From contig NC_091940.1 in the NCBI RefSeq assembly GCF_041260155.1, positions 24,847,870 through 24,911,869 on the forward strand: DNA of 64,000 bases, written 5' to 3'. Positions 48,765 to 61,358 of this stretch are shown in pieces; the stretch's first letter is position 1, and every line of letters starts with the position of its first letter. This DNA comes from Ptychodera flava (Eukaryota; Hemichordata; Enteropneusta; Ptychoderidae). The notes beneath the pieces are model-generated. The model had not been told where the DNA came from and did not search any database. It was given only the letters and a program-made list of their open reading frames with translations. The translations under genes were made by a program, and so were the position numbers.

Positions 48765-51700
48765 ATGATGAAATCCATTGTGTTTGTGATTTCCCTGTGC
48801 AATATTTGGCTGGCCCTGGGCGTCCAAAGTCTCAAAAACACCGATGAAATTACTTACCTGCCAGGACTTCAAAAACAACCCAGCTTTAAGCACTACTCAG
48901 GTTACCTGAAGGCAACAGGTACAAAGATGCTCCACTATTGGTGAGTGTATGGACAGAGTCCCTCATTTCTGATGTCCAGTTGTTGCCCTGTACTGATCAC
49001 AGTGCACTGTACAATAGTGTATGTCATAACCTTTTGTCCTTGAGTGTAGCTGGTTTGTTAGCAATAACTGAATACGTGGTGAAACGATCAACATGTAAAT
49101 GAATTATCATGTGTCATCATTACAAATAGCCACAGTCACTCAATTTTTTTCCAATTTTCATGTAAAGAACAAGTGAAGTTCATCATTAAAATTCACCATG
49201 AACCCAAATATTGGTGAGCTGTGATATAATGGACATTGAACTCGGGTATTGCCACACTGGACTGTACACCATGGTTTACAGTTTGGTACAGCAGCTTGTA
49301 GTTGCATTAGCATGTATTTCTAAGTTGTAGCCATAAGAAATTATACCATTGGTCTTTCAAAGCAGGGCTTAAGCTGAGTTTTTTCAATGACCATTCCCTG
49401 TGTTGCATTACTAAATAGTATACAAAAGTGACAAGCTTTGTCCCTTTCAGCTACTTTGTTGAAAGATCAACCAAGGGACTGTGGCTGTGACCTTACGCTA
49501 TTAATATTCTGTGCAACTTTTGCCAGTTCTGTGTGTTAATTATGTCATACTCTTGCCACGCATGAATATGTGTGATGTCAATGTCATCAGTATGTAAACA
49601 CACCAGCTGTGTATAAGGTGTGCACACAATGACCACTGCTAGTGTTGGAATGACATTTGAATCATGAGAAGGTCTGAAATTTGTTATGATTATTAAAGTA
49701 ATTTCATTGTATACATTCAATATATATAAGTGTATTTGCTACATTTGCAACACGTGGTAATAAAGCTCTTCAATAAATTCATGTGACCTGTCTCTGAAAC
49801 GTGACATTGTGGAAGACTTTGTACACTGCTTTTAAGGTACACGGTTACCGTAAATTTGCATATTCCATATATGGTAAAGGGGCGAGGCTTAGCGTACTAC
49901 CCCGTAACACCTGTAGCTGTCGGTCCTCCATATTTGATACGTCAAAGAACATGGTAGTTGTCTACGCTGCTAAGTATGCCATGGCTGGTTTTGTGGAGGG
50001 GCCCTTTTTAAAAAGTGGCCACCTACGTAAAATCTGTTATTGGCAATAAAAAAATAGGTGACCGAATACCTTAAGGTAGACTGCACCTCGGGGACAGATA
50101 TGGTTGAAAGTTTGATTGAAGAAAGATTGAGCCAAAGTTAAAGTCCTTCACTTTTTAGGCATGCACTATCCTAAATTATATCATACCAGTATATCAATGG
50201 CACAAATACAGCTATCTGATTGGTCGAGATGCAAAAGAATCATGGTATATTCGCGATATACCACGGCTGGCATACGCGCGAGCTCTTGGCTTGAGCAAAA
50301 ATCCATTTTTGACGTTCCACACCAGAATTTCAATATACTGTTATGATATAATAGCAATAAATCACACCCAGCGACGGTATACCACTCTATTTTGACCAGT
50401 TCACTTCATGCACTTGCTATCGCTCGTGCATATACGTCGTGAACTAGTCAAACTCTTGTTGTATACCATCGCTTGATGTGCTTTATTGCTTAAACATACA
50501 ACATATAAACCAACATGACATACGTGGGTGGTTTGATGCAACTGCTTTATCGGATTTCTTCAAAATTTCTACAGGTTTGTTGAATCCCAGAATAAGCCAA
50601 CGGCAGATCCAGTCATCCTTTGGTTAAACGGAGGTCCAGGCTGCAGTTCATTGGATGGACTTCTATCAGAACATGGTCCTTACATCATACAACCCGATGG
50701 TGTCAATTTACAATACAATGAATACAGTTGGAACATGGTGAGTTGCCCTGAGCAAGCAGAACGCCTCACATGAATGTGAATTTCTCTATATTTGTCACCA
50801 CTCTTTATCTGTGGAAACATACAGATAAAAATGAATCTTATAAACTACCTTGGACAAAAGTCACAGCAGTAATTGCAGTGTTTAACAGATTTACCATAGT
50901 CATTCACCTCGAAGTCCGTTCCTGTAAATGTGGATGCTATTCAAGAATGAAGAAATACAATATTTCAATGTATGAATCAAGTCATATACAGAACAGATGC
51001 AACCTGGCGACATGTACTTATACGTGTCCTTTCATTTTGAAACAACTTTTGAATTTTCCTCACCAGGCATTATTAATGAGTGACGATCAGTTGATGCAGA
51101 CAAGATTTTGCATTAATCATGAGTAATCTAGGGAGTCAGTAGGGTTAGGGGTCATGTCAAAATCAAAGTGGCTGTGATTACGAGTGCGCCCATGGTACGC
51201 ATCGCAATCACTCATGACACCAGTTAGTATCAATGAATATTCATGATTATTATGAATATTCATAAGAATCAACACTGCAGCACTGATGAACGCATAATTA
51301 CTTGTTAATTAGGGGAAATCATCTTAAAGGTAGAGTAACCTTGACGATGCCTACTGTACATCTAGCGTATGTAGTGAAATGTACGTAATCAGATAAACTT
51401 TGCAAGGCTGTGTCATACTTGTAACATTGTCTTGTTCATTGTAACATTGTTTGATGCATGTAAAAGTATTTTATGTCTACCGTTACAAACTTTCCAAATG
51501 CTTTGAAGTATGCTCAAACAGGGTGCCAATATCATCAGAGACAGAGTACATAGCAAGGGCGAACAGGAAAACCTTTTTATATTGGTTTATATCCAAAAGT
51601 TTGTGTCCAATAATGTTGACTGGCACCACTGACCACAAAATATCCAAAATAAGATGATCAAACCCCATGGATATACATTTTTCTCTTTCCACAGAAAGCC

Positions 51701-54700
51701 AGTGTAATCTACTTGGAATCACCAGCTGGTGTGGGATTCTCTTACTCTGATGATGGCAATTATACAACTGATGATGACCAGGTAGGTCATATGACCATCA
51801 CATGACCAACGGATGATGAAATTTACATCACTTGAGGAAGTGACAGAGAGACAGGTGGACTGGACTATGCATGTGGTATTGCATAGAGCATATTGCCTAC
51901 ACCTTTTACAACATTTTTAGTCCCCACGGACACCGTCCGGGGGGGACTTATAGGTTTGGTCATGTCCGTGCGTGTGTGCGTCCGTGCGTGCGTGTGTGCG
52001 TCCGTGCGTCCGTCCGTCCGTTCACGCAGATATCTCAGAGATGCAAGGAGCGATTTCATTCAAACTAGGTACAAGGATTACTTCATACGTCATACAGATG
52101 CACGTCGATTTGTTTTGTGATACGATCCAATATGGCCGCCAGGCGGCCATTTTATTACGATTTTTTCATGTACAAAGCCATAACTCAGACATGTTTCAAC
52201 CGATTTTATTCAAAGTTGGTACAAGGACATTGACCAATGTCATAGATAAACCTGTCGATTTGTTTTGTGATACGATCCAATATGGCCGCAAGGCGGCCAT
52301 TTTATTATAATTTTTTCATGTACTGAGCCATAAGTCAGACATGTTTCAACCGATTTTTTTCAAAGTTGGTACAAGGATATTGACCACTGTAATAGATATG
52401 CGCATTAATTTGTTTTGTGATGCGATCCAATATGGCTGCCGTGTGGCCATTTTGTTACAATTTTTTCATGTACTGAGCCATAACTCAAACATATCTCAAC
52501 CGATTTTATTCAAAGTTGGTACAAGGACATTGACCTATGTGATACATATGCACATCAATTTGTTTTGTGATACAATCCAATATGGCCGCAAGGCGGCCAT
52601 TTTATTACGATTTGTCATGTACAAAGCCATAACTCAGACATGTTTCAACCAATTTTTTCAAAGTTGGTACAAGAATATTGACCAATGTCATAGATATGCA
52701 TGTCAATTTGTTTTGTGATATGATCCAATATGGCCGCCAGGCGGCCATTTTATTACGATTTTTTCATGTACAAAGCCATAACTCAGACATGTTTCAACCT
52801 ATTTTATTCAAAGTTGGTACAAGGACATTGACCAATGTCATGGATAAACCTGTCGATTTGTTTCATGATACGATCCAATATGGCCGCAAGGCGGCCATTT
52901 TATTATAATTTTTTCATGTACTGAGCCATAAGTCAGACATGTTTCAACCGATTTTTTCAAAGTTGGTACAAGGATATTGACCACTGTAATAGATATGCGC
53001 ATTAATTTGTTTTGTGATGCGATCCAATATGGCTGCCGTGTGGCCATTTTGTTACAATTTTTCATGTACTGAGCCATAACTCAAACATATCTCAACCGAT
53101 TTTATTCAAAGTTGGTACAAGGACATTGACCTATGTGATACATATGCACATCAATTTGTTTTGTGATACAATCCAATATGGCCGCAAGGCGGCCATTTTA
53201 TTACGATTTTGTCATGTACAAAGCCATAACTCAGACATGTTTCAACCAATTTTTTCAAAGTTGGTACAAGAATATTGACCAATGTCATAGATATGCATGT
53301 CAATTTGTTTTGTGATATGATCCAATATGGCTGCCGTGTGGCCATTTTGTTACGATTTTTTCATGTACAGAGCCATAATACTCAGGCATATCTCAACCGA
53401 TTTTATTCACAGTTTGTACAATGACATTAACCTATGTCATACATATGTACGTCATTTGTTTCATGATATGATCCAACATGGCTGCATGGCAGCCATTTTG
53501 TTACAATTTGTTCACGTCCTTTGGACACGTACAATTTTATTCACCAATTTTATTCAAACTTAGTGCAAGGACATTGACCTATGTCATACATATGCACATT
53601 GATTTGTTTGTGATACAATCCAATATGGCCGCCATGTGGCCATTGTTTTTCAGATTTTTTCATGTCCGGAACCATAACACAGACATGTATCAAGCGAATT
53701 TATTCAAAGTTGGTACAAGGACATTGACTTATTTATATACATATGTATGTCGATTGGTTTCACGAGGTGGTCAAATATGGCCACATGGTGGCAATTTTGT
53801 TATGGTTGTTTCATGTCGAGAGCCATAACTCTGGCAAGTCTCAACTGATCTTATTCAAAGTTGGTACATGGACATTGACTTATGTAATACATATTATATA
53901 CATTTTATACATACATTTTATGAACTTTAGGATGGTGGCCTACATTGGTTTTATGTTTTCATCAAAATGGAACTCATTCTTGGCCATTGAGTGCCATCTG
54001 TATCAAAGTATTTTTATCACAGACCTAATTAATGAAGAGGACTCTATCCTCTCTGAGGACTTGTAATCAAAGTACCCATTAACAAGTGGGGACTGTGTCA
54101 TCAACGATGACTTGTCCCTGACAACTCTTTCCATTAATATTATCCAAACATGAAGTAAAACGTGTAACTGCCAACTCACAGGATTTGACATCGTGAAGAT
54201 ATCCCTGCACGATTTTGTTTAATAGACCTACTCTGAATCATGATCCCGCCATCAGACCCTGACTTGATCTGTCCTTTATATGAAATTACCACTGCATATC
54301 TTTTAAAACTCCAAAATTGTTACAATTACTACTTTGATTTGATTTTGTTAGCAATTTGTTCGCTAACTTAATTTTTTACACTTTTTCTAAGGTTGCAGAA
54401 GACAATTACCAAGCTCTGAAGAGTTTCTTTGCACTTTATCCTGACTTTGCGAAACTGCCTTTCTTCATCCTCGGTGAAAGTTACGGAGGAATATACGTGC
54501 CAACACTGGCAGTGAAGGTCATGGCTGACACAGCCATCAAATTCCAGGTGAGATAAATGTGAATATCATGAACATGTCTTGTTTCCTTTGTACGAGTTTT
54601 ACATTTTACGTATCGTACAGGCATGACCTTCCAAATGCAAATTTCGTATTAACAAAGTAAGAAAGAACAATCATAACAGCTCTTGTAAATCTCAATACTT

Positions 54701-57700
54701 CAAAAACTGTGCAATAATTTCACATTGTCTGATTTCCAACTTACAGGGATTTGCAGTCGGTAATGGTGTCACAAGTTTTGAAGATTTGTCAAATTCTATT
54801 GTGTACTTTTCTTACTACCACGGTCTCTTTGGAACAAGGTATTTCAATTATGTAATTTTGCTGGTTCAATGTCTCATTGATTTTCCACAATTTTTTAGTC
54901 AAACTGATACAGTAATGTACGTGCCTTATTATATCAATGCTGGCATGGCGACCAAGAACTTATTTTGATCTGGTATGGTTTCAGGTTATATGCACCTCAA
55001 AACTTAATCAGTAAGCTTTCGTCAAGGAAACTTTCAACATTCTCTTAACAAATCAAGAATAAAATTTAGGAGTCACTGTGTAAATTTGGTACCAGAGAAA
55101 CAAATGACAGATATACTGGCATTCAAAATGGCCTTCATCCTCATGTTAACTACCTGGTACATGTACATGGAGAAAAATTAAATTTTCGATTTTGATGAAA
55201 CTGAGGCAGCAAAACCTTTTTGTAGTATATTTAATTTAGTATAATGGATGATTACAAATAAATTCTAGTTTTGGTTCAGTCAGTCCGTCATGTATCCCTT
55301 TTACCCTGAACTGTATTTTGTAATGAATTCACTCTATCCATTCCGATCCAGAGATTTGGTACCAGATGGTGAGACTAGTCAAAGTTGAAGCAGCCATTTC
55401 TCTGACATGACAGATATGACTCTACATATGCAAATACATGTATGCTCGACTAACTTTTTCTTAAAAGATAAAAATATTCTGAAGTATTTGTGCAAAAAAA
55501 CTCGCTTTTCAGTGCAAACTGTAGGAGATTTTATGACTTTAGGAAACCTCCCCAACAAACTACCCAATTTAGTTTTATCTGAAAGTGAAACTGCCATTGG
55601 CCACTCACAAGAAAAATCATAAAGTAAAACAGAGAGGACTTCCTGTTTATGTATAAATCTAGTTGGGCAAACCAATAATGAATCTATTGTTCTGTCTCTC
55701 TCACAGCCTCTGGAGCAGTCTACAACAAAATTGCTGCACCAACAATGGAACCAAGTGTAATTTTTACAACAATACTGACATAGATTGTATGAGTGGGGTA
55801 AGTAAGTTAGTGGATGTAATCTTAATTACTAAGAACTGAAAAATTTCATGTCTTGTTTTCCCCTTGTAGATAAAACAAATGATGGTACCTGACATAATAT
55901 TCATGAATGATTTTAATTTTCCTGCACAGATTCAACAAGTTGACTACATCATCAGTGGCATTGGTCTGAACGTGTACAACCTCTATGCAGATTGTGCTGG
56001 TGGTGTTCCGGGCAACTCTGTACAGAAAGATTATTTCCGATACACTGTCGGTCTGGATCACATCTTCAGTGAATATGATTTCAAAAAGAAGGAAAAAGAG
56101 GTTTGTGCATTAATTATGCTTCTCACTCTTCTGAACGGAGCTGAAAATTAATCATATTAAAACTGATGCTGTTTCTGATATTGTAACTATTGTGAATGGC
56201 CTGTGCCGGATGCCCTGCTTTAAAACTTTTCAGACTGCACTGAGTTATCTTCAGGAATGCATTTCAGTGGCCGCTTTTGCACCTTAGTTGATCCATGCCC
56301 AACTGAGCAGTTCACATTGGCCAATAGACAAGCCCAGTGCATTGATGTCTTGGTCGCTGAGGCACTTGGGTACATCCTTCGATGGAAAGACTTGTGCAGT
56401 TAGCATGTTTAATATTTCTTTTGTAAGACCTGCTTCCTCACTCCATGGTTGAAGCTTTGTGGTTTGTCTCCTATTGTTGTAAATTGTAAAGGGTTGGTTG
56501 GTGGGAACAGTAGCTTTGTGGACGAAGGACTATGCATGCACGACCACTCGACTGCCAGATCACCGAAGTCTGATTTGCAAGAAACTACAGTATTCTCCTA
56601 AGCAAATACGACTGCATTTCTTCATTGAAATACTCTGTGACAATTCTTTGAAACTCTCTGTCTTCTTTTTTATTACCCTTCAGATGCTGAAATACATTCC
56701 AAAACACAGGTTGAAACTGGTACCACCATGCATCAATGCCACAGCCGTCACCACATACCTCAATGATCCGTATGTCAAACAGGCTTTGCACATCAAAGAT
56801 GGACTACCCGGTTGGGAGATATGCAAGTTAGTGATTCTTCAACTCATTGAAAGATATCAGGCAGATATCACTCTCTCTTATGAAATAAAAACACTGAAAA
56901 TTTCTTTTTAGGATGTAATTAAAAATTAGTTCAAGAAAGCCCATGCCGACAGTTTATTCAGTTTTCGAAGGGAAATGCCTTACTGTGTTCATTTATTTTC
57001 TATTATTTACTTGTTCAAAATCTCAATCTCAGATAATTAAAACAAGAAATTCTGTATTGTTTTTGCAAAAAAATAATAATTTAATGCAATGTTGTTTTGG
57101 TTGACTGACAAGGAATATGATGTGAGCTTTTCCTCTTGATTTCTCATCATTTATAAGAATTCACCTAAAAATTCATGTAATGAGACTTTCAGATAACATC
57201 AAGATCAGATTTCTGTTTCCCATGCATGTCCTTTTTTGAAAGAATTCAAATTTTGAATTTTACCTTTTGTCAGCATTTGTTAATTTGTTAATTTGTGAAA
57301 TGCAAGTTCTGTTAATCAGCATCTTTTGTTTAAGCATGGTTTTTCTATCACATAGAGGGACGATGGTTTAAGGGATGTTCTGGTCACTTGTTCTGAAACA
57401 AACTCTCCCAATATTGCGAGCGTCCATATCTTGATCTCCTGGTACTCAGTTCTGAAAATAATACTGGCAATTGAGGAAATACTATCCACACGTAGCCTGA
57501 CAAAAATTATGAAATTATTATAATCATTTTATGTTTGTTTTCCTTTCAGTGGTGATGTCACTACGACTTATAAGAGGCTTTATGATAGTATGCAAGCCCA
57601 ATATCTGGCCCTTCTTGCCACTTACGTGAGTAAATCTGTTTTTAACCAATACTTTAAGTCTGAAATCAAGAAGATTATGGAACTTGCAGTACATGCAACC

Positions 57701-59157
57701 TTTTTGTGAACACACCAAATCTTACTGTGTCCCTTGTTGTGAGTGAATTGTTAGATGTATCTCAAAACAAAGCTTCCAAAATACCGTGTAATATTTTGAA
57801 GCCGCAAACTGTGGTTCTTGATACCCTGGTCTGCTTTAACTCTGAGTTCAGTTCACCGATTCTCTGCAATGTTTGCCTTTGGTAGAATTACCGCATACTG
57901 GTGTACAACGGTGATGTTGACATGGCCTGCAACTTCCTTGGTGATCAGTGGTTTGTGGAAAAACTCAATCTAGAAGAGCAAATTCAACGCAGGCCGTGGC
58001 TCTACAATGACGGCACTGATCAGGTTGCAGGGTTTGTCAAAGAATTTGAAAATCTTGCATTTGCAACTGTAAAGGTAAGCTATGTTTACACCACCATTCG
58101 TGTTTACCTCTGTGAGAGAGTAAAATTGCAATCTTTGCACCTGTGTAACACTCGTGTGTTGTGTGTTGGAACAATGTTAACCTTTGAGAGGGAACCAGAA
58201 CGATACAAGTCTCTACAGCAGTCATTGCTTTTGGTCTCAGTGAGTGTTAAGCAACAATGTTGTGATTAATTTCTTTTACGATATCCGTTGTATGTATTAA
58301 AATCAGTCATAATGAACATAATTCCTGTCAGTCATAATTATTCTTGCAGTAAAAAAAAAACAACTACATTCACTAGCGATGATTTTGATTGATGGGAGCG
58401 TAGTTTAAGACCGCCAGATGTGAGAGAACAGTATATTGCATGTATTGAGGGAGAAATCTGTACTAGCTTTACATCACACTCACATAGATTAGGAAGTACC
58501 AGGTGTATTTCACTTGAAAGATCAGACTGGCCCGCTCCTTTTCACAATGAGAATTTAGCCTATTCTCATACTTTTCAATGACATGATAGGGCCAACACTG
58601 TACTAATTGAAGTTTCAAGTACATTTAATAATAATTCTAAAAAGTGAGCATGAATATTCCTGTGTAAGAGTCTGTGATTGACTTGACATTTACCCTGTGC
58701 AGCACCCATTACAACAAGGGTCAGAATTTTGCTGAGAAGGCAAGGACAAACGTAAGAGCGCCCTCAAGTGATTACTATAGGAGAGGATTGCTCTTTCCTA
58801 TGGAAGGGCTGTGATCATGAAGATTCTGCATGAGAGATTCTTGTTTGAAATGAATGTATTTCTTTAGCAAAAGTTTAGTTGAAACGAATAAATGTAGATG
58901 CGAAATTGTAATATTATTGAACGTAACACAATAACTTGGTTAACTTGCAGTCTTCTCAATGTAACTTTGTGCAACATTTATTTGTCACAAAGGACGTATC
59001 TGTATATGAATTGGAGAGAGTTGCTGATGATGACTGCAGCCCATTAACAAACTTTGTCTGTGTTATATTACAGGGCGCAGGACACCTGGCACCACAGGAG
59101 AAACGTAAAGCAATGCAGCAACTTATCACCAATTTCATTGAAAAGAAACCCTACTAA
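48765..59157 (+). CDS. CTSA: Lysosomal protective protein / cathepsin A (serine carboxypeptidase), complete
   Basis: Serine carboxypeptidase (S10) of the lysosome; in mammals it also stabilises beta-galactosidase and neuraminidase 1. Exons: 48765-48940, 50575-50737, 51695-51781, 54392-54547, 54747-54838, 55707-55797, 55930-56100, 56684-56826, 57550-57625, 57886-58074, 59074-59157. All are in phase, about 475 residues (human 480). The Met at 48765 is chosen because a hydrophobic signal peptide ([15 protein letters not shown]) follows directly. Motifs in order: [60 protein letters not shown] (catalytic Ser), the Cys-rich [34 protein letters not shown] (catalytic Asp), [10 protein letters not shown], and GAGHLAP (catalytic His). 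NYT and NAT sequons match the two human glycosylation sites. No defects seen. Intron 3 is invaded by a large satellite. Confidence 0.96.
49836..50070. mobile_element. Diverged TTAA-flanked MITE, family B, in cathepsin A intron 1
   Basis: Ends GGTACACGGTTACC and AGGTGACCGAATACC match the family B ends, flanked by TTAA at 49832-49835 and 50071-50074. Internal CCATATATGGTAAAGGGGC and AAAAAGTGGCCACC fit the other copies. Confidence 0.65.
50075..50171. mobile_element. Internally deleted MITE, family A, sharing a TTAA with its neighbour
   Basis: Starts GGTAGACTGCACCTCGGGG and ends GGCATGCACTATCC; the left TTAA (50071-50074) is also the right TTAA of the family B copy. The right flank is TAAA, slightly decayed. 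Confidence 0.6.
50352..50492. mobile_element. 141-bp hairpin MITE in cathepsin A intron 1
   Basis: Left arm TAGCAATAAATCACACCCAG, right arm ending GATGTGCTTTATTGCTTA. The inverted match runs inward through GGTATACCAC and CCAGTTCAC to near the centre. Confidence 0.65.
51917..54120. repeat. 150-bp satellite with 600-bp higher-order period in cathepsin A intron 3
   Basis: Begins with an imperfect palindrome starting GTCCCCACGGAC and a (GTCCGTGC)n tract (51960-52020), then about 12 units of about 150 bases to about 53940. Each unit contains GATCCAATATGGCCGC, GGCGGCCATTTTATTA, CATAACTCAGACATG and CAAAGTTGGTACAAGGA. Variant marks (GCCAGGC, GCAAGGC, TGCCGTGTGGC, GCAAGGC) repeat every four units over two rounds. 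Units near the right end are more diverged. Because 150 is a multiple of three, frames stay open, but nothing suggests a protein. Confidence 0.9.
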
Positions 59158-60421
59158 AGATGATTATAGAATGTAAAAATGTTACAAAATTTAGTATTTC
59201 TGTCTCGTTGTAATTTCATAGTTTTGTCAAAGGAAATCATCAGTGCTTCTGTATTTATTTAGACTGGAAATGCTATGCAAAACGATAAATTTATATGGTC
59301 AGAACTGATTTGTTGATTCAAATCTCCCTTTTTATGCAAGGTGTGTTTCAATAACTATTGTTATAGATATAAATTCTGCTTAAAGCACTGCTGTCATTGC
59401 TTTTAATTTCCATGATTTTAACTATCACACTGTATTTACTTGTCATTTGATTTATACATTGCTTTTATCATTCTGTTGGGAACCAATGAAGTAACAGAAT
59501 CCCTACAGAACTTAATTTTTCAAACTGTTATATTGGTTATCATATAAACATTCCAAATCTAATTTTCCCAATTGACATGCAATTTTTTGATTATTTTAAA
59601 TTCAATAAAAAGAATCAAATAGTCTGGAATATGTGCATACACATTAATAGAATGGATGGAGTACAACGCTTATTTTCACTTTGGTTATAGCAGGCTGGTC
59701 ACAAATAAAGGTACCCATTCTTCCTGTCAAACAAAGACAGTCCTATTTTTCTACCTTTCTTTGTACATTTTTTTCTCTCATAACTGATGAAAATTATTTT
59801 GTTCCGAGAATACCTTTGGATTATCAGACCTCTTTGAAGTTAGGACTCTGCATTTGTAGTGTGCATTGAAATCTTTGAAGTTTCCAAGCTTTGAAATTAA
59901 TAAATATCTGGCGCTGAATTTTTGCTAATTTGACATTTTACATGTTGCCACTGTGGTTTATGTACAGATGGATGTATTTTCCAAGTAATGGACTCAACTC
60001 AGGACAGCAACAATTCACCATAAAGATTTTGCTAAAGTTAAGGTACAACACAATGCCTTGTGAAATGTAATCTATGCTCAAGTTTATATTAAACAGGAAA
60101 GAAATCCTTCTTTGATGGTGTGCTGTTGGACTTTGTGTTCTCATTGGTAGGATTGACATGGAAACACATTGCCTGTGTTGTATATATGGTGTAAAATGTG
60201 CACAAGTATACAACTGTCATAAATGAGTGCTATTATAGCCAGCTTTGGGCATTAAATGGGTTAAAGGGAAATCACTCATGGTGAGTACCAGTATGTTATG
60301 TGACAAAACAAGAAACAAGAGAAGTTTGATCCCAATATCTGTAAAATTTTGTCTAGCATCTCAACGTTGTCTTTCCGCCTTCGTCCATTCTCTTTCTAGT
60401 CATTTGGTCCACTTTAAACAC
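59158..60421. other. 3' UTR of the cathepsin A gene and flank
   Basis: AT-rich, without a recognisable gene. The 3' UTR probably ends at one of the poly(A) signals between 59604 and 59904. Confidence 0.4.
59604..59609 (+). promoter_or_regulatory. Candidate poly(A) signal of the cathepsin A gene
   Basis: AATAAA 447 bases after the stop. Further AATAAA hexamers lie at 59704-59709 and 59899-59904, so the true 3' end is uncertain. Confidence 0.35.
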
Positions 60422-60645
60422 TAGAATGCAAACCTGTACATTTAGATGTGAATTGGCTCCAGCAGAGACCATATTCGTCACTGGCGACCCTTTAAAAGTC
60501 AATCAAAATAGCCCTCATGTGACTTGTTCACGATGGAGCTCCAGTGTAAATACAAATTTGACTGATTGACTTTTAAAGGGATGCAAGTGACATCGTAGTC
60601 TCTGCTGGAGCCCATTCACATATAAATGAACAGTTTTGCATTCTA
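60422..60645. mobile_element. 224-bp hairpin MITE
   Basis: Arms start TAGAATGCAAACCTGTACAT and end GTTTTGCATTCTA. The inverted match extends about 80 bases each side through GGCTCCAGCAGAGAC and CCCTTTAAAAGTCAATCA. The target duplication is not clear. Confidence 0.75.
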
Positions 60646-60650
60646 CGGTG

Positions 60651-61358
60651 TTAGGGACCATCGATAATAAAAGTTAACGCACAGGAAACGTAATTCCTTC
60701 GTTTTACTTGAAACCCCCTCCCTCCCTCAAAACGAAAGTTCTTATGTGAAATCAATTTTGTATAATGATGCCGTTTCTGACAAACCCACACGCACCTCTT
60801 TGATCCGCATGTCCATGAAAAAATACTGAAAGTGCACATTAATTAATAAACCTCCACTTTATGCGTTTCACTTTTTAAGTCGGAGAACATTTTAATGTAT
60901 TTCACACATAGGAAAATGTTTCACGTACATGTTTCACGGTGAAAGAGCATACACGTTTTTATTTCACATTTATGTCTTTTTGTTGTCTTTTTTGTCCCCC
61001 TATTTTGTTCTTGATGGACGAGAAGGTAGTATTGTGTTCAAAATGTCAAAATGTTCAAAATGTTAGTTGACTGCACTGCGCAGCTCTATACAGAAAAGAG
61101 CATCAATTTCAATTCAAAAATGAAATTGCGACAGTGTTTTCTTTTGTAATTCATGTTTGAACTCTCTTTTTACCCCACAATCCTGCAGTAAATTCAGCTC
61201 TGCATTTTTCCCACAAGCGCAAGTGGTCATGGTTTAGAATAGACGAAAATCCTTATGTAGTTTTGACGCACACAAAACAAAATAAGCATTTACCCCTCCC
61301 CCTAAACAAAAGAATTACGTTTGTCGTGCATCAGCATTTATTATTGACGGCACTTTAG
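60651..61358. mobile_element. About 700-bp diverged terminal-inverted-repeat element
   Basis: The left end contains GGGACCATCGATAATAAA, AACGTAATTCCTTCGTTTTA and CCCCCTCCC; the right end, inverted, contains GTGCCGTCAATAATAAAT, AAACGTAATTCTTTTGTTTA and GGGGGAGGGG. About 600 bases between, with no long open frame. It directly abuts the previous MITE. Confidence 0.55.

Noticed and set aside
51893-53828. Several overlapping frames of 75-125 codons with [11 protein letters not shown] repeats
   Set aside because: They come from the 150-base satellite in the cathepsin A intron, are interrupted between units, and have no signal, domain or splice context.
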